In this document: piece by piece, positions 34,757 to 44,075 of the stretch
Numbering within the stretch: position 1 is the stretch's first letter
Layout of the letters: each line of letters starts with the position of its first letter
Assembly (NCBI RefSeq): GCF_001685355.1
Contig: NZ_CP016438.1
Span: forward strand, 3,968,001 to 4,032,000
DNA: 64,000 nt
Reading direction: 5' to 3'
Source: Streptomyces lincolnensis
GTDB taxonomy: Bacteria > Actinomycetota > Actinomycetes > Streptomycetales > Streptomycetaceae
Made by a program: the position numbers and the translations under genes
Notes under the pieces: model-generated
What the model was told of the DNA's origin: nothing
Databases searched by the model: none
Seen by the model: the letters and a program-made list of their open reading frames with translations, nothing else

Positions 34757-37006
34757 ATGAAGTTCACCGACGGCTACTGGCTGCTGCGCGAGGGCGTCAC
34801 CGCCGCCCATCCGGCCGAGGTCCACGAGGTCACCTCGGCGGACGGCCGGCTGGACATCCTCGCGCCGACCCAGCCCATCCGCCGCCGCGGCGACCTGTTG
34901 AAGGGACCGGTCGTGACGATCAGCGCCCACGCCCCGATACCCGACGTCATCGGTGTCACCTTCACCCACTTCGAGGGCGAGCAGCCCTCGGGCCCCGAGT
35001 TCGAGGTGCGGACGGAGGACGTCACCGCGCACACGGAGTACGACGAGGAGCACGCGACCCTCACCTCCGGCGCGCTGTCGGTGCGGGTGGCCCGCACCGG
35101 CTCCTGGCACGTGGACTTCCTCGCGGGCGGCCGGGTGCTCACCGGCAGCGGCCCCAAGGGCATGGGCATCATGCGGGACGCGACCGGCGCCCACTACCTG
35201 CGCGAACAGCTCGGCCTCGGCGTCGGCACCTCGGTGTACGGCCTCGGTGAGCGCTTCGGTCCGCTGGTCAAGAACGGCCAGGTCGTCGACATCTGGAACG
35301 CCGACGGCGGCACCGCGACCGAACAGGCCTACAAGAACGTCCCGTTCTATCTCACCGACGCGGGCTACGGCGTCTTCGTCGACCACCCGGGCAAGGTCTC
35401 CTTCGAGGTCGGCTCGGAGGCGGTCTCCCGGGTGCAGTTCAGCGCGGAGACCCAGGAGCTGACGTACTACGTCATCTACGGCCCGAGCCCCAAGGAGATC
35501 CTGAGCAAGTACACCGCCCTCACCGGCCGCCCGGCCCTGCCGCCCGCCTGGTCGTTCGGGCTGTGGCTGTCGACGTCGTTCACCACGTCGTACGACGAGG
35601 AGACCGTGACGTCCTTCATCGAGGGGATGCGGGAGCGCGAACTGCCCCTGTCCGTCTTCCACTTCGACTGCTTCTGGATGCGCGAGTTCAACTGGTGCGA
35701 CTTCCAGTGGGACCCGCGCGTCTTCCCCGACCCGGAGGGCATGCTCGCGCGGCTGCACGCGCGGGGCCTCAGGGTGAGCGTGTGGATCAATCCGTACATC
35801 GCCCAGAGATCCCCCCTGTTCGCGGAGGGCAAGGCGCTCGGCCATCTCCTGAAGCGGCCCGACGGCAGCGTCTGGCAGTGGGACCTGTGGCAGCCCGGCA
35901 TGGCGCTGGTCGACTTCACCAGCCCCGCGGCCCGCGACTGGTACGCGGCCAAGCTGGAGGCGCTGCTCGCGCAGGGCGTGGACTGCTTCAAGACCGACTT
36001 CGGCGAGCGGGTGCCGGTGGACGTGGCCTGGTCCGACGGCTCCGACCCGGAGCGGATGCACAACTACTACTCGTACCTCTACAACCGCACCGTCTTCGAC
36101 GTGCTGCGCAAGCACCGCGGCGAGCAGGAGGCGGTGGTCTTCGCCCGCTCGGCGACGACCGGCAGCCAGCAGTTCCCGGTGCACTGGGGCGGCGACTGCG
36201 AGTCGACGTACGAGTCGATGGCCGAGTCGCTCAGGGGCGGGCTCTCCCTCGGCCTGTCCGGTTTCGGGTTCTGGAGCCACGACATCGGCGGCTTCGAGGG
36301 CACCCCGAGCCCGGCGCTCTTCAAACGGTGGCTGGCCTTCGGCATGCTGTCCTCCCACAGCCGGCTGCACGGCAGCTCCTCCTACCGGGTCCCGTGGCTG
36401 TTCGACGAGGAGTCCGTCGACGTACTGCGGCACTTCACCCGGCTGAAGCTGCGCCTCATGCCCTATCTGTACGAGGCCGCGCGCACCGCCCGGGCCGAGG
36501 GCGTGCCGGTGATGCGGGCGATGGTGCTGGAGTTCCCGGACGACCCCGGGTGCGCGCATCTGGAGCGGCAGTACATGCTCGGTCCCGATCTGCTGGTCGC
36601 GCCCGTCTTCAGCGACGAGGGCGAGGTCGCGTACTACGTCCCCGAGGGCACCTGGACCCACTTCGTGACCGGCGAGACGGTCACCGGGCCGCGCTGGGTC
36701 CGGGAGAAGCACGACTTCCTGAGCGTGCCGGTGCTGGTGCGGCCCGGAGCGGTGATCCCGGTGGGCGCGGTCGCCGACCGGCCCGACTACGACCACGCCG
36801 ACGGGGTCGTCCTGCGAGCGTACGGCCTCGGGCGGGGCGACCAGAGGACGGTGCGGGTCGGGGAGGTGACCTTCACCGTCGTCCGCGAGGGCGATCTGCT
36901 GCGGGCCTCGTGCAGTGATCCGGCGGCGCCCTGGGGGCTGGCCGTGGGCGAGCGCGAGGTGCGGGCGGAGACCGGAACCGGGTTCCTGACGGTGGAGTGG
37001 GCCTGA
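34757..37006 (+). CDS. Alpha-xylosidase, GH31 (YicI-like)
   Basis: A 749-residue glycoside hydrolase family 31 enzyme. The nucleophile motif CFKTDFGERVP near residue 416 matches the KTDFGERIP of E. coli YicI, an alpha-xylosidase rather than alpha-glucosidase, and ARSATTGSQQFPVHWGGDC holds the acid/base Asp. N- and C-terminal beta-sandwich domains flank the barrel. There is no signal peptide, so it cleaves imported oligosaccharides in the cytoplasm, removing non-reducing alpha-xylose (isoprimeverose, xyloglucan fragments). ATG 34757 follows AAGGA by about 11 bases; an in-frame start at 34730 overlaps the permease and is less likely. Confidence 0.93.
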   Translation: MKFTDGYWLLREGVTAAHPAEVHEVTSADGRLDILAPTQPIRRRGDLLKGPVVTISAHAPIPDVIGVTFTHFEGEQPSGPEFEVRTEDVTAHTEYDEEHATLTSGALSVRVARTGSWHVDFLAGGRVLTGSGPKGMGIMRDATGAHYLREQLGLGVGTSVYGLGERFGPLVKNGQVVDIWNADGGTATEQAYKNVPFYLTDAGYGVFVDHPGKVSFEVGSEAVSRVQFSAETQELTYYVIYGPSPKEILSKYTALTGRPALPPAWSFGLWLSTSFTTSYDEETVTSFIEGMRERELPLSVFHFDCFWMREFNWCDFQWDPRVFPDPEGMLARLHARGLRVSVWINPYIAQRSPLFAEGKALGHLLKRPDGSVWQWDLWQPGMALVDFTSPAARDWYAAKLEALLAQGVDCFKTDFGERVPVDVAWSDGSDPERMHNYYSYLYNRTVFDVLRKHRGEQEAVVFARSATTGSQQFPVHWGGDCESTYESMAESLRGGLSLGLSGFGFWSHDIGGFEGTPSPALFKRWLAFGMLSSHSRLHGSSSYRVPWLFDEESVDVLRHFTRLKLRLMPYLYEAARTARAEGVPVMRAMVLEFPDDPGCAHLERQYMLGPDLLVAPVFSDEGEVAYYVPEGTWTHFVTGETVTGPRWVREKHDFLSVPVLVRPGAVIPVGAVADRPDYDHADGVVLRAYGLGRGDQRTVRVGEVTFTVVREGDLLRASCSDPAAPWGLAVGEREVRAETGTGFLTVEWA

Positions 37007-38019
37007 TGGTGAAGATCACGGATGTGGCACGGCACGCCGGGGTCTCCCCGAGCACCGTGTCCTACGCGCTCAGCGGCAAGCGGCCCATCTCCGAGGAGAC
37101 CCGGCGCCGGGTCGAGGAGGCCATCCGTGAGCTGGGCTACCGTCCGCACGCGGGCGCCCGGGCGCTGGCCAGCAGCAGGTCGAAGGTGCTGGCGCTGGTG
37201 ATCCCGCTGCGGGCCGGCATCCACATACCGGTCGTCATGCAGTTCGCGGTGTCGGTCGTCACCACGGCCAGGCGCTACGACCACGACGTCCTGCTCCTGA
37301 CCCAGGAGGAGGGTGAGGAGGGCCTGCGCCGGGTCGCCGACACGGCCCTCGTCGACGCGCTGATCCTGATGGACGTCCAGCTGCACGACCCCCGGCTGCA
37401 CCTGCTGCGGACGCTGGAACGGCCCTCCGTGATGATCGGCTTTCCCGCCTCCTCCGAGGGCCTGACCTGTATCGACCTCGACTTCAAGGCGGCCGGCGAG
37501 CGGTGCGTGGAGCATCTGGCGGGGCTCGGCCACCGGGTGGTGGCGCTGGTCGGGTCGCCGCCGGAGGTGTACGTGCGGCAGACCGCGTTCGCCCAGCGCG
37601 TGGTCCAGGGCTTCACGGCCGCCGCCGACCGCAACGGGCTGTCCTCCGCGGTCCACCCCTGCGAGGCGGCGCCCGGCTCCGCGCGGGCCGTCGCCGAACG
37701 GCTGCTGCGTGAACAGCCCGCGCTGACCGGGGTCGTCGTCCACAACGAGGCCCTGCTGGAACCGCTGATCGACGCCTTCGAGCAGCTCGGGCTGCGCGTG
37801 CCGGGCGACCTGTCCGTGACCGCCATCTGCCCCGACGAACTCGCCGAGTCGGTCCGCGTCCCGATCACCTCCGTGGCCCTGCCGTCCGCGGAACTCGGCA
37901 CCCGGGCCGTGGAGCTGCTGATGCGCAAACTCGGCGGCGGGTCCTCGGTGCCCGAGGCGACCCTGCTGCCGCCCCGGCTGACGGAACGGGCGAGCACGGG
38001 ACCGCGCACCGCCCCCTGA
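37006..38019 (+). CDS. LacI-family transcriptional regulator of the alpha-xylosidase operon
   Basis: A 337-residue repressor with an N-terminal helix-turn-helix, ITDVARHAGVSPSTVSYALS, hinge helix PHAGARALAS, and a periplasmic-binding-protein-like sugar domain. ATG 37006 shares a base with the GH31 stop (TGATG) and has GGAG 8 bases upstream. It probably binds the TCGAA/TTCGA palindromes at 31566-31604, responding to the imported sugar; regulator and targets lie in one operon, giving feedback. Confidence 0.93.
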   Translation: MVKITDVARHAGVSPSTVSYALSGKRPISEETRRRVEEAIRELGYRPHAGARALASSRSKVLALVIPLRAGIHIPVVMQFAVSVVTTARRYDHDVLLLTQEEGEEGLRRVADTALVDALILMDVQLHDPRLHLLRTLERPSVMIGFPASSEGLTCIDLDFKAAGERCVEHLAGLGHRVVALVGSPPEVYVRQTAFAQRVVQGFTAAADRNGLSSAVHPCEAAPGSARAVAERLLREQPALTGVVVHNEALLEPLIDAFEQLGLRVPGDLSVTAICPDELAESVRVPITSVALPSAELGTRAVELLMRKLGGGSSVPEATLLPPRLTERASTGPRTAP

Positions 38020-38066
38020 TGTCCGGCAACACCCGTATGCAAGGCCCTACCTGAAGGAGCCGTGAC

Positions 38067-40970
38067 ATGAAAGGCAGAAAGAGACGTAGGTTCACCGTGT
38101 TGTTGGCGCCGGTCATGCTCGTGGGGCTCGGCGCCACCGCCCCCGCTCACGCCGAGGCCCCGCTCCCCTTCCGCGACCCGTCCCTGCCTGTGGACCGCCG
38201 CGTCGACGACCTGCTCGACCGCCTCACCCTCGACGAGAAGATCTCCCTGCTCCACCAGTACCAGCCCGCCATCCCCCGCCTGGGCATCCAGTCCTTCCGC
38301 ACCGGCGCCGAGGCCCTGCACGGCGTCGCCTGGCTCGGCGAGACCACCGTCTTCCCGCAGGCCGTCGGGCTGGCCTCGACCTGGGACCCGGCCCTGATGG
38401 AGCGGGTCGGCTCGGCGGTCGGCGACGAGGCCCGCGGCTTCCAGCACGCGCGGCCGGCCGGCTGGGGCCTGAACCTCTGGGCGCCCGTGGCGAACCTGCT
38501 GCGCGACCCGCGCTGGGGCCGCAACGAGGAGGGCTACAGCGAGGACCCGCGGCTGACCGGCGCCCTGTCGACGGCCTACGGCAAGGGCCTGACCGGAGGC
38601 GACCCGGACCACCTCAAGACGGCTCCCACCCTCAAGCACTACCTCGCCAACAACAACGAGTGGCACCGCACCACCACCTCCTCCGACCTGCGCCCGCGCG
38701 TCGCCAAGGAATACGACGAGGCCGCCTTCAAGCCGGCAATCGAGGCGGACGCGGCGACCGGCGTGATGTCCTCCTACAACCTGGTCAACGGCCGCCCCGC
38801 GACGGTCAATCCGGACCTGAACGACGTCGTACGGTCCTGGACCGACCGCGATCTGTTCAACGTCTCCGACGCGTTCGCCCCGGGCAACATCCCCGGCGAC
38901 CAGCGGTACTACCCCACCCTCGCCGAGGGTGACGCGGCCGCACTGAAGGCCGGCCTCGACAGCTTCACCGACAACAACGACGACTCGGGGGTGACGATCC
39001 GGGCGATCGACTCCGCTCTGGACCAGGGTCTGCTGGCGGAGTCCGACATCGACGAGGCCGCCTCGCACGCCCTGTCCGTCCGCGTCCGGCTCGGCGAGTT
39101 CGACCCGGGCGGCGGCAGGTACGGCTCGATCGACAAGTCCGTGATCAACAGCCCGGCCCACCGCCGGCTGGCCCGCGAGGCGGCGACCGAGGGAGCGGTC
39201 CTGCTGAAGAACCAGGCCGGTGCGCTGCCGCTGAAGAAGTCCGCCAAGGACGTCGCCGTCGTCGGTCCGCTCTCCGACATCCTCTACACCGACTGGTACT
39301 CGGGCACCCTGCCCTACGCGGTCACCCCCGCCGACGGCATCGCGGCCAAGCTCGGCAGGCCCGTGACCACCAGCGAGGGCGTGGACCGCATCACCCTGCG
39401 GGACGCGGCGACCGGGTCGTACGTCACGGCCGGCACGGGCACGGCGGGCGGCCCCCTGAAGGCGGGCGCGACTCCGGGCGAGGCCGCCCGGTTCGACGTC
39501 TCCGACTGGGGCGCGGGCGTGGTCACCCTGCGCTCGGCCGCCAACAACCGGTACGTCGGCTACAACGGCTCGGCCTTCGTCAACGACCAGGTGCAGCCGG
39601 GCGGTTGGTACGTCCAGCAGCAGTTCAAGCTGGAGAAGCAGGCCGACGGCACCCATCTGCTCCGGTACGCGGGCTACGAGACCGAGGAGCCGTGGTGGTC
39701 GAACCCGGTCTACCTGGGCCCGACGGACGCGGACGGCACCCTGGGCCTGGTCGAGAAGGACAGGGCCGCCCACTACACGAAGGACGTCGTCCGTGACGGT
39801 GTGGCCGAGGCGGTCGCCGCGGTGAAGGGCAAGGACACCGCGGTCGTCGTGGTCGGCTCCAACCCGTCGATCAACGGCCGCGAGGCCCACGACCGCACCG
39901 ACATGAGCCTCGCCCCCGCCCAGGAAGCCCTGGTCAGGGCGGTCCGCAAGGCCAACCCGCACACGGTCGTGGTCGTCGAGAACAGTTACCCCACCACCCT
40001 GGGCGCCCTCCAGCAGGAGGTCCCGGCGCTGCTGTGGACCTCCCACGCGGGCCAGGAGACCGGCAACGCGCTGGCCGACCTCCTGTACGGCGACGCCAAC
40101 CCCTCCGGCCGCCTCACTCAGACGTGGTACCGGTCCGAGTCCGACCTCCCGTCGATCCTCGACTACGACATCATCAAGTCCGACCGCACCTACCAGTACT
40201 TCAAGGGCCGGCCGCTGTACCCCTTCGGCCACGGCCTGTCCTACACGACCTTCCGCTACGGCGACCTGAAGCGCGTGGGCGACGGCTACGAGGTGCGGGT
40301 CACCAACACGGGCCGGCGCGCGGGCGACGAGGTGGTGCAGCTGTACGTCCATCAGCGCGTCTCCCGCGACAAGCAGCCCCTGAAGCAGCTGAAGGCGTTC
40401 GAGAAGGTCTCGCTGAAGCCGGGCGAGACGAGGACGGTCCGGCTGCCGCTGACCGCCCGGGACCTGGCCCACTGGGACGTCACCCGCTCCCGGTGGGTGA
40501 CCGAGGGCGGGACCTACGACGTCATGGTGGGCTCCTCCGCCACGGACCTGCGCGCCCGCACGGCGTGGACGGTACGCGGCGAGACGATCCCGCCCCGCGA
40601 TCCGGCCCGTACGACCCGCGCCGAGAACTTCGACGACTACTCCGGCGTCCGGCTGGTCGACGAGTCCAAGGTGCGCGGGACCGCGGTGGGCGCGTCCGCC
40701 GACGGCGCGTGGCTGAAGTTCGCCGACACCCGGCTGGGCGCGGGCACGGATGCGTTGACGGCCCGGCTGGCGGGTGCGCCGGGCACCGTGGAGGTCCGTC
40801 TGGGCTCACCGGACGGACCGCTCGCCGGCACGGCACACTTCTCCGGCACCTCCTCGCCGTACACCTACGAGACGGTGACCGCCGAGCTCGCGGGAGTCGA
40901 GCGGGGGCGGGCGGACGTGTACCTGGTACTGAGCGGGGGTGTGCGGCTCTCGACGTTCAGTATCCGCTGA
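38067..40970 (+). CDS. Secreted GH3 beta-glucosidase/xylosidase with inserted and C-terminal carbohydrate modules
   Basis: A 967-residue exported enzyme. The signal peptide (about 1-29, ending APAHA) carries a basic start. GH3 N-domain follows, with GVMSSYNLVNGRP and the probable nucleophile Asp in NVSDAFAPGN. The second GH3 domain is interrupted at about residues 437-565 by a module with ITLRDAATGSYVTAG and SAANNRYVGYNG, resembling a fascin or beta-trefoil fold. A fibronectin-III-like domain (about 728-800) and a CBM6-like domain (about 850-967, LYLVLSGG-like ending) finish it. A Shine-Dalgarno AAGGAG is about 9 bases before the ATG. It should trim beta-linked gluco- or xylo-oligosaccharides outside the cell for the importer; exact specificity is unknown. 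Confidence 0.9.
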   Translation: MKGRKRRRFTVLLAPVMLVGLGATAPAHAEAPLPFRDPSLPVDRRVDDLLDRLTLDEKISLLHQYQPAIPRLGIQSFRTGAEALHGVAWLGETTVFPQAVGLASTWDPALMERVGSAVGDEARGFQHARPAGWGLNLWAPVANLLRDPRWGRNEEGYSEDPRLTGALSTAYGKGLTGGDPDHLKTAPTLKHYLANNNEWHRTTTSSDLRPRVAKEYDEAAFKPAIEADAATGVMSSYNLVNGRPATVNPDLNDVVRSWTDRDLFNVSDAFAPGNIPGDQRYYPTLAEGDAAALKAGLDSFTDNNDDSGVTIRAIDSALDQGLLAESDIDEAASHALSVRVRLGEFDPGGGRYGSIDKSVINSPAHRRLAREAATEGAVLLKNQAGALPLKKSAKDVAVVGPLSDILYTDWYSGTLPYAVTPADGIAAKLGRPVTTSEGVDRITLRDAATGSYVTAGTGTAGGPLKAGATPGEAARFDVSDWGAGVVTLRSAANNRYVGYNGSAFVNDQVQPGGWYVQQQFKLEKQADGTHLLRYAGYETEEPWWSNPVYLGPTDADGTLGLVEKDRAAHYTKDVVRDGVAEAVAAVKGKDTAVVVVGSNPSINGREAHDRTDMSLAPAQEALVRAVRKANPHTVVVVENSYPTTLGALQQEVPALLWTSHAGQETGNALADLLYGDANPSGRLTQTWYRSESDLPSILDYDIIKSDRTYQYFKGRPLYPFGHGLSYTTFRYGDLKRVGDGYEVRVTNTGRRAGDEVVQLYVHQRVSRDKQPLKQLKAFEKVSLKPGETRTVRLPLTARDLAHWDVTRSRWVTEGGTYDVMVGSSATDLRARTAWTVRGETIPPRDPARTTRAENFDDYSGVRLVDESKVRGTAVGASADGAWLKFADTRLGAGTDALTARLAGAPGTVEVRLGSPDGPLAGTAHFSGTSSPYTYETVTAELAGVERGRADVYLVLSGGVRLSTFSIR

Positions 40971-41105
40971 ACAGGCGCGTGGCGCGGGGCCGTCGGCAGC
41001 GGCTGGCGGCAATGCGCCACGCGTCCCTCATTCTCTTGCCGGGCCCCTCCGGCATGTACGTATGGTGATCGCCGCATCCGGCCGACACCGAAGGAAGACC
41101 GCATC

Positions 41106-41627
41106 ATGCGCAAGCCCCTGGCCGTCCTCGGCCTCGCCGCCTCGGCTCTCGCCGCCGGCGTCCTGACCGCCTCCCCGGCCGCCGCCGTCTCGGCGAGCAC
41201 CACCTTCGACGTCGTCTACCCCGACGCGCGTCCGCAGCAGATGTACCACGTCGACAACGAGGCCAAGGTGGTCTCCGGGAAGATCACCGTCAACTCGGTC
41301 GTGAGCTGGCAGATCATCGACGACCAGGTGGTGGACAACTCCACCCGCTTCACCAGCTTCAAGATCACCAACCGGCTGGAGTCCAGACCCGGCAAGGACA
41401 GCGCCGACGTGGTCGAGGCCTCCAAGACCTGTGACCTGACCCGGCTGGTCAACGCCAACTACTCGTGGTTCGCCATCGAGGCCGCGAACACCTGCGCCGC
41501 CCCGTCCACGACGTACGACGGCGAGGTGTGGTGGTCCTCGGACTCCACGGTCGTCTACGACATCGCCGGCGACAGCAAGGGCGCCACCACCGTCCAGCTC
41601 CTCGGCTCCCCGCTCGTCCACGGCTGA
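41106..41627 (+). CDS. Secreted protein of unknown function
   Basis: A 173-residue protein with a Sec-type signal peptide ending ASPAAAVSA (cleavage near residue 27-30). The mature part is beta-rich and has two Cys (CDLTRLV and NTCAAPS) that could form a disulphide. I recognise no domain. It begins 135 bases after the GH3 gene, with AAGGA before the ATG, and ends 31 bases before a strong terminator, so it may be its own transcript. Confidence 0.75.
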   Translation: MRKPLAVLGLAASALAAGVLTASPAAAVSASTTFDVVYPDARPQQMYHVDNEAKVVSGKITVNSVVSWQIIDDQVVDNSTRFTSFKITNRLESRPGKDSADVVEASKTCDLTRLVNANYSWFAIEAANTCAAPSTTYDGEVWWSSDSTVVYDIAGDSKGATTVQLLGSPLVHG

Positions 41628-41658
41628 GTCCCGCACGGGAACGCGTGAGCACATGACG

Positions 41659-41689
41659 AAGGCCCCGTCGCTCGAAGCGACGGGGCCTT
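41659..41689. terminator. Terminator between secreted protein gene and ssrA
   Basis: AAGGCCCCGTCGCT, loop CGA, exact complement, then TTT. It sits between convergent transcripts and can stop both the secreted-protein mRNA and, from the other side, tmRNA precursor transcription. Confidence 0.8.
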
Positions 41690-41722
41690 TGCCCACATGG
41701 GGTACCCATCGGTGTGGGTGAG

Positions 41723-42106
41723 TGGAGATGGCGGGAATCGAACCCGCGTCCAACGGTGCGGAATCAGGGCTTCTCCGTGTGCAGTTCGCTGCGATTTTCT
41801 CGGCCCCGGCGATCACGCGAACAAGTCGCCGACGGGCCCAGTCACTGTTTGATTTCCCATCGAACCCCGTGACCGGGCTCGATGGTTTAGTTCCCTAGAT
41901 TATGCCAGGGTCCGGGTCGGGAACATCCCCGGTCTGACACCCGTTAGGGCCTTCACTCACTGCTTATTAGGCAGCGAGGGCGAAGGCGCGGGAATCGCTC
42001 TTGGTATTGGCGATTATTGGTTGCGACATATGGTTTACGAGATCATTGCCGCTTCCTCGACACGCTTCCCCTGCTTCGACAGCCGCTGTCGAAACCGATC
42101 ATCCCC
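41723..42106 (-). ncRNA. ssrA: tmRNA
   Basis: Transfer-messenger RNA, 384 bases, that rescues stalled ribosomes with SmpB. The 5' end GGGGATGATCGGTTTCGACA pairs with the 3' CATCTCC. The tRNA-like T arm GGTTCGATTCC precedes the 3' end, and CCA is not encoded. The tag frame (42011 down to 41970, stops TAATAA) encodes ANTKSDSRAFALAA, whose AFALAA ending marks products for proteolysis. The tag is somewhat shorter than the S. coelicolor tag as I recall it. The gene lies 98 bases downstream of smpB on the same strand. Confidence 0.96.
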
Positions 42107-42127
42107 ATGTTGTGTTTTCAATGCACC

Positions 42128-42145
42128 CACCGGCCGTGGCCGGTG
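42128..42145. other. Perfect 8-bp hairpin in ssrA leader / smpB 3' region
   Basis: CACCGGCC-GT-GGCCGGTG lies 22 bases before the mature tmRNA 5' end. It could be a processing signal in the precursor or the weak end of smpB mRNA. A TACGAT sequence just upstream of it on the minus strand might be the -10 of an ssrA promoter. Confidence 0.45.
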
Positions 42146-42204
42146 TTTGATCCCATCGTACGTGACCAACGCACGTGGATGCCAGCGTATTCCCGGCGCC
42201 CCAC

Positions 42205-42759
42205 CTACCGGCCCCGCTCCTTCCGCTTCGCCGCCGCGATCGCCCGGTCCGACTCCCGCCGGTCCTGCTTCTCGCGGAGGGTCTGGCGCTTGTCGAACTC
42301 CTTCTTGCCCCGGGCGAGGGCGATCTCGGCCTTGGCCCGGCCGTCCCTGAAGTACAGGGCCAGCGGCACGATGGTGTGGCCCGTCTCCTGGGCCTTGGCC
42401 TCCAGCTTGTCGATCTCCTCGCGGTGCAGCAGCAGCTTGCGCTTGCGGCGCGCGGAGTGGTTGGTCCAACTGCCCTGGTGGTACTCGGGGATGTGGGCGT
42501 TGTGCAGCCACGCCTCACCCCGGTCGATCTGGACGAAGCCGTCGGTCAGCGAGGTCCGGCCCTCGCGCAGCGACTTGACCTCGGTGCCCATGAGGACCAG
42601 GCCGGCCTCGAAGGTGTCGATGATCGCGTAGTCGTGCCGGGCCTTCTTGTTCTGGGCGACGATCTTGCGCTTGCCGCCCTTCTCGCCGTCCCTGGCTTTG
42701 GCGGCCGTCCCGCCCTGCTTCGGCTGGGACTCCTTGGGTACGTACATTCCCTTGCTCAT
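42205..42759 (-). CDS. smpB: SsrA-binding protein SmpB
   Basis: A 184-residue tmRNA partner. After a Lys/Gly-rich N-terminal extension of about 30 residues comes the core: [60 protein letters not shown] and [20 protein letters not shown], followed by the positively charged tail that enters the mRNA channel. The extension is common in actinobacteria. ATG 42759 is used; 42771 and 42747 are possible. The Shine-Dalgarno is weak. The adjacent ssrA gives a complete trans-translation unit. Confidence 0.95.
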   Translation of the reverse strand: MSKGMYVPKESQPKQGGTAAKARDGEKGGKRKIVAQNKKARHDYAIIDTFEAGLVLMGTEVKSLREGRTSLTDGFVQIDRGEAWLHNAHIPEYHQGSWTNHSARRKRKLLLHREEIDKLEAKAQETGHTIVPLALYFRDGRAKAEIALARGKKEFDKRQTLREKQDRRESDRAIAAAKRKERGR

Positions 42760-42834
42760 AGTGCCGTCCATTTTCGCACTACGGAGGGGGTGTACGGGAA
42801 GCGCATTAAACAGGGGGGCGGGTCAGGGGGCGGA

Positions 42835-44007
42835 TCACTGCCCCAGACCGCTCAGTACCGTCTCGGCCCGCTCCAGCACCTGGCGCTCGACCTCCAGGTC
42901 GGGCGTGATGCCGTGGCCGTCGACGCCGCGGCCGGAGGGGGTGCGGTAGTGGCCGACGGTCAGCTCGGCGACGGAGCCGTCGGGCAGCCGGCTCGGCATC
43001 TGGACCGAGCCCTTGCCGAAGGTGCGGGAGCCCACGACGACCGCGCGGCCGCGGTCCTGGAGGGCGCCGGTGAGCAGCTCGGCCGCGCTCATCGTGCCGC
43101 CGTCCACGAGCGCGACCAGGGGTCTGGTGGAGTCGCCGCCGGGTTCGGCGTGCAGGGCGCGCTCGTCGCCCTCGACGTCGTAGGTGGCGACGAGGCCGCC
43201 GTCGAGGAAGGCGGAGGCGGTGGTGACGGCCTCGGTGACCAGACCGCCGGAGTTGCCGCGCAGGTCGAGGACGATCCCGGCACCGGCCGGGGCCTGCCGT
43301 ACCGCGGTGCGGACGGCGTCGCCGGAGCCCTTGGTGAAGGCGGCGATCCTGATGACGGTGATCCCGCCGGCGAGGCTGCGAACGGTGACCGAGTCCGTGG
43401 ACAGCAGGGCCCGCCGCACGGTGAGCCGCCACGCGCGCGTGCCGCGCTCCAGGCCCAGCCGGACGGGCGTACCGGCGGCCGCGTCCGTGGCGTCACCGCG
43501 CAGTAAGGAGACCACGTCGGTGACCGGACGGCCGTCGACCTTCCTGCCGTCGACACTGCGCAGCCGGTCGCCCTTGCGGATCCCGGCGGCGGCCGCGGGC
43601 GACCCGGAGCGCACCCTGGTCACCTCGATACGGCCGTCCCCTCCGCGCCGCGCCCACAGGCCGACGCCGGTGTACTGGCCGTCGAGGGCCTCCTCGAACT
43701 CCTCGTACTCCCCGGGGGAGTAGACGGCGCCCCACCGGTCCCCGCTGCGGCTGACCGCGCGTTCGGCGGCCTCCATGGGGGAGGTGCCGGCGGCCATGGC
43801 CTCCTGGGCGGCCTGCGCCACGTCCTCGTGGGTGTGGGCGGAGGCGGTCGAGCGGCCGGTGTCGGCGGGTGTCTTCCGGCCGGGGCGGTCGGTCTCCGGG
43901 AGGGAACCGGTCGCCGCGCCGGCCATCAGCACGCTCGCGAAGACCAATGTCAGGGCGGCCCCGCGGCGGATGCGGCGGGGCTGGCAGAACAGGTCTCGGC
44001 CTGACAT
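42835..44007 (-). CDS. PDZ-containing S41 C-terminal processing protease
   Basis: A 390-residue CtpA-type serine protease. An N-terminal membrane anchor or signal (GAALTLVFASVLMAGAATG, about 18-36) leads to a PDZ domain with GVGLWARR and VRSGSPAAAAGIRKGDRLRS, then the S41 core: GIVLDLRGNSGGLV, VALVDGGTMSAAELLTGAL with the catalytic Ser, and GSRTFGKGSVQ with the catalytic Lys. It acts outside the membrane on C termini of exported proteins. The start at 44007 has no clear Shine-Dalgarno. It lies between smpB and ftsX, a conserved actinobacterial order. Confidence 0.9.
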   Translation of the reverse strand: MSGRDLFCQPRRIRRGAALTLVFASVLMAGAATGSLPETDRPGRKTPADTGRSTASAHTHEDVAQAAQEAMAAGTSPMEAAERAVSRSGDRWGAVYSPGEYEEFEEALDGQYTGVGLWARRGGDGRIEVTRVRSGSPAAAAGIRKGDRLRSVDGRKVDGRPVTDVVSLLRGDATDAAAGTPVRLGLERGTRAWRLTVRRALLSTDSVTVRSLAGGITVIRIAAFTKGSGDAVRTAVRQAPAGAGIVLDLRGNSGGLVTEAVTTASAFLDGGLVATYDVEGDERALHAEPGGDSTRPLVALVDGGTMSAAELLTGALQDRGRAVVVGSRTFGKGSVQMPSRLPDGSVAELTVGHYRTPSGRGVDGHGITPDLEVERQVLERAETVLSGLGQ

Positions 44008-44075
44008 GCCGGTGAGTCTAGGACAACGCGAAGGGCCGCCACGGTCGGTTGACCGGACGGCCCCCTTGGCGTGCG

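Noticed and set aside
37275..40472. A 1065-codon open frame antisense to the GH3 enzyme and LacI regulator
   Set aside because: It is a mirror frame of two well-recognised plus-strand genes, with Val/Gly/Arg/Asp-rich product and no domain.
41723..41800. A stand-alone tRNA on the minus strand
   Set aside because: The T-arm-like sequence is the 3' tRNA-like part of tmRNA; there is no anticodon arm, and the 5' half lies at 42106.
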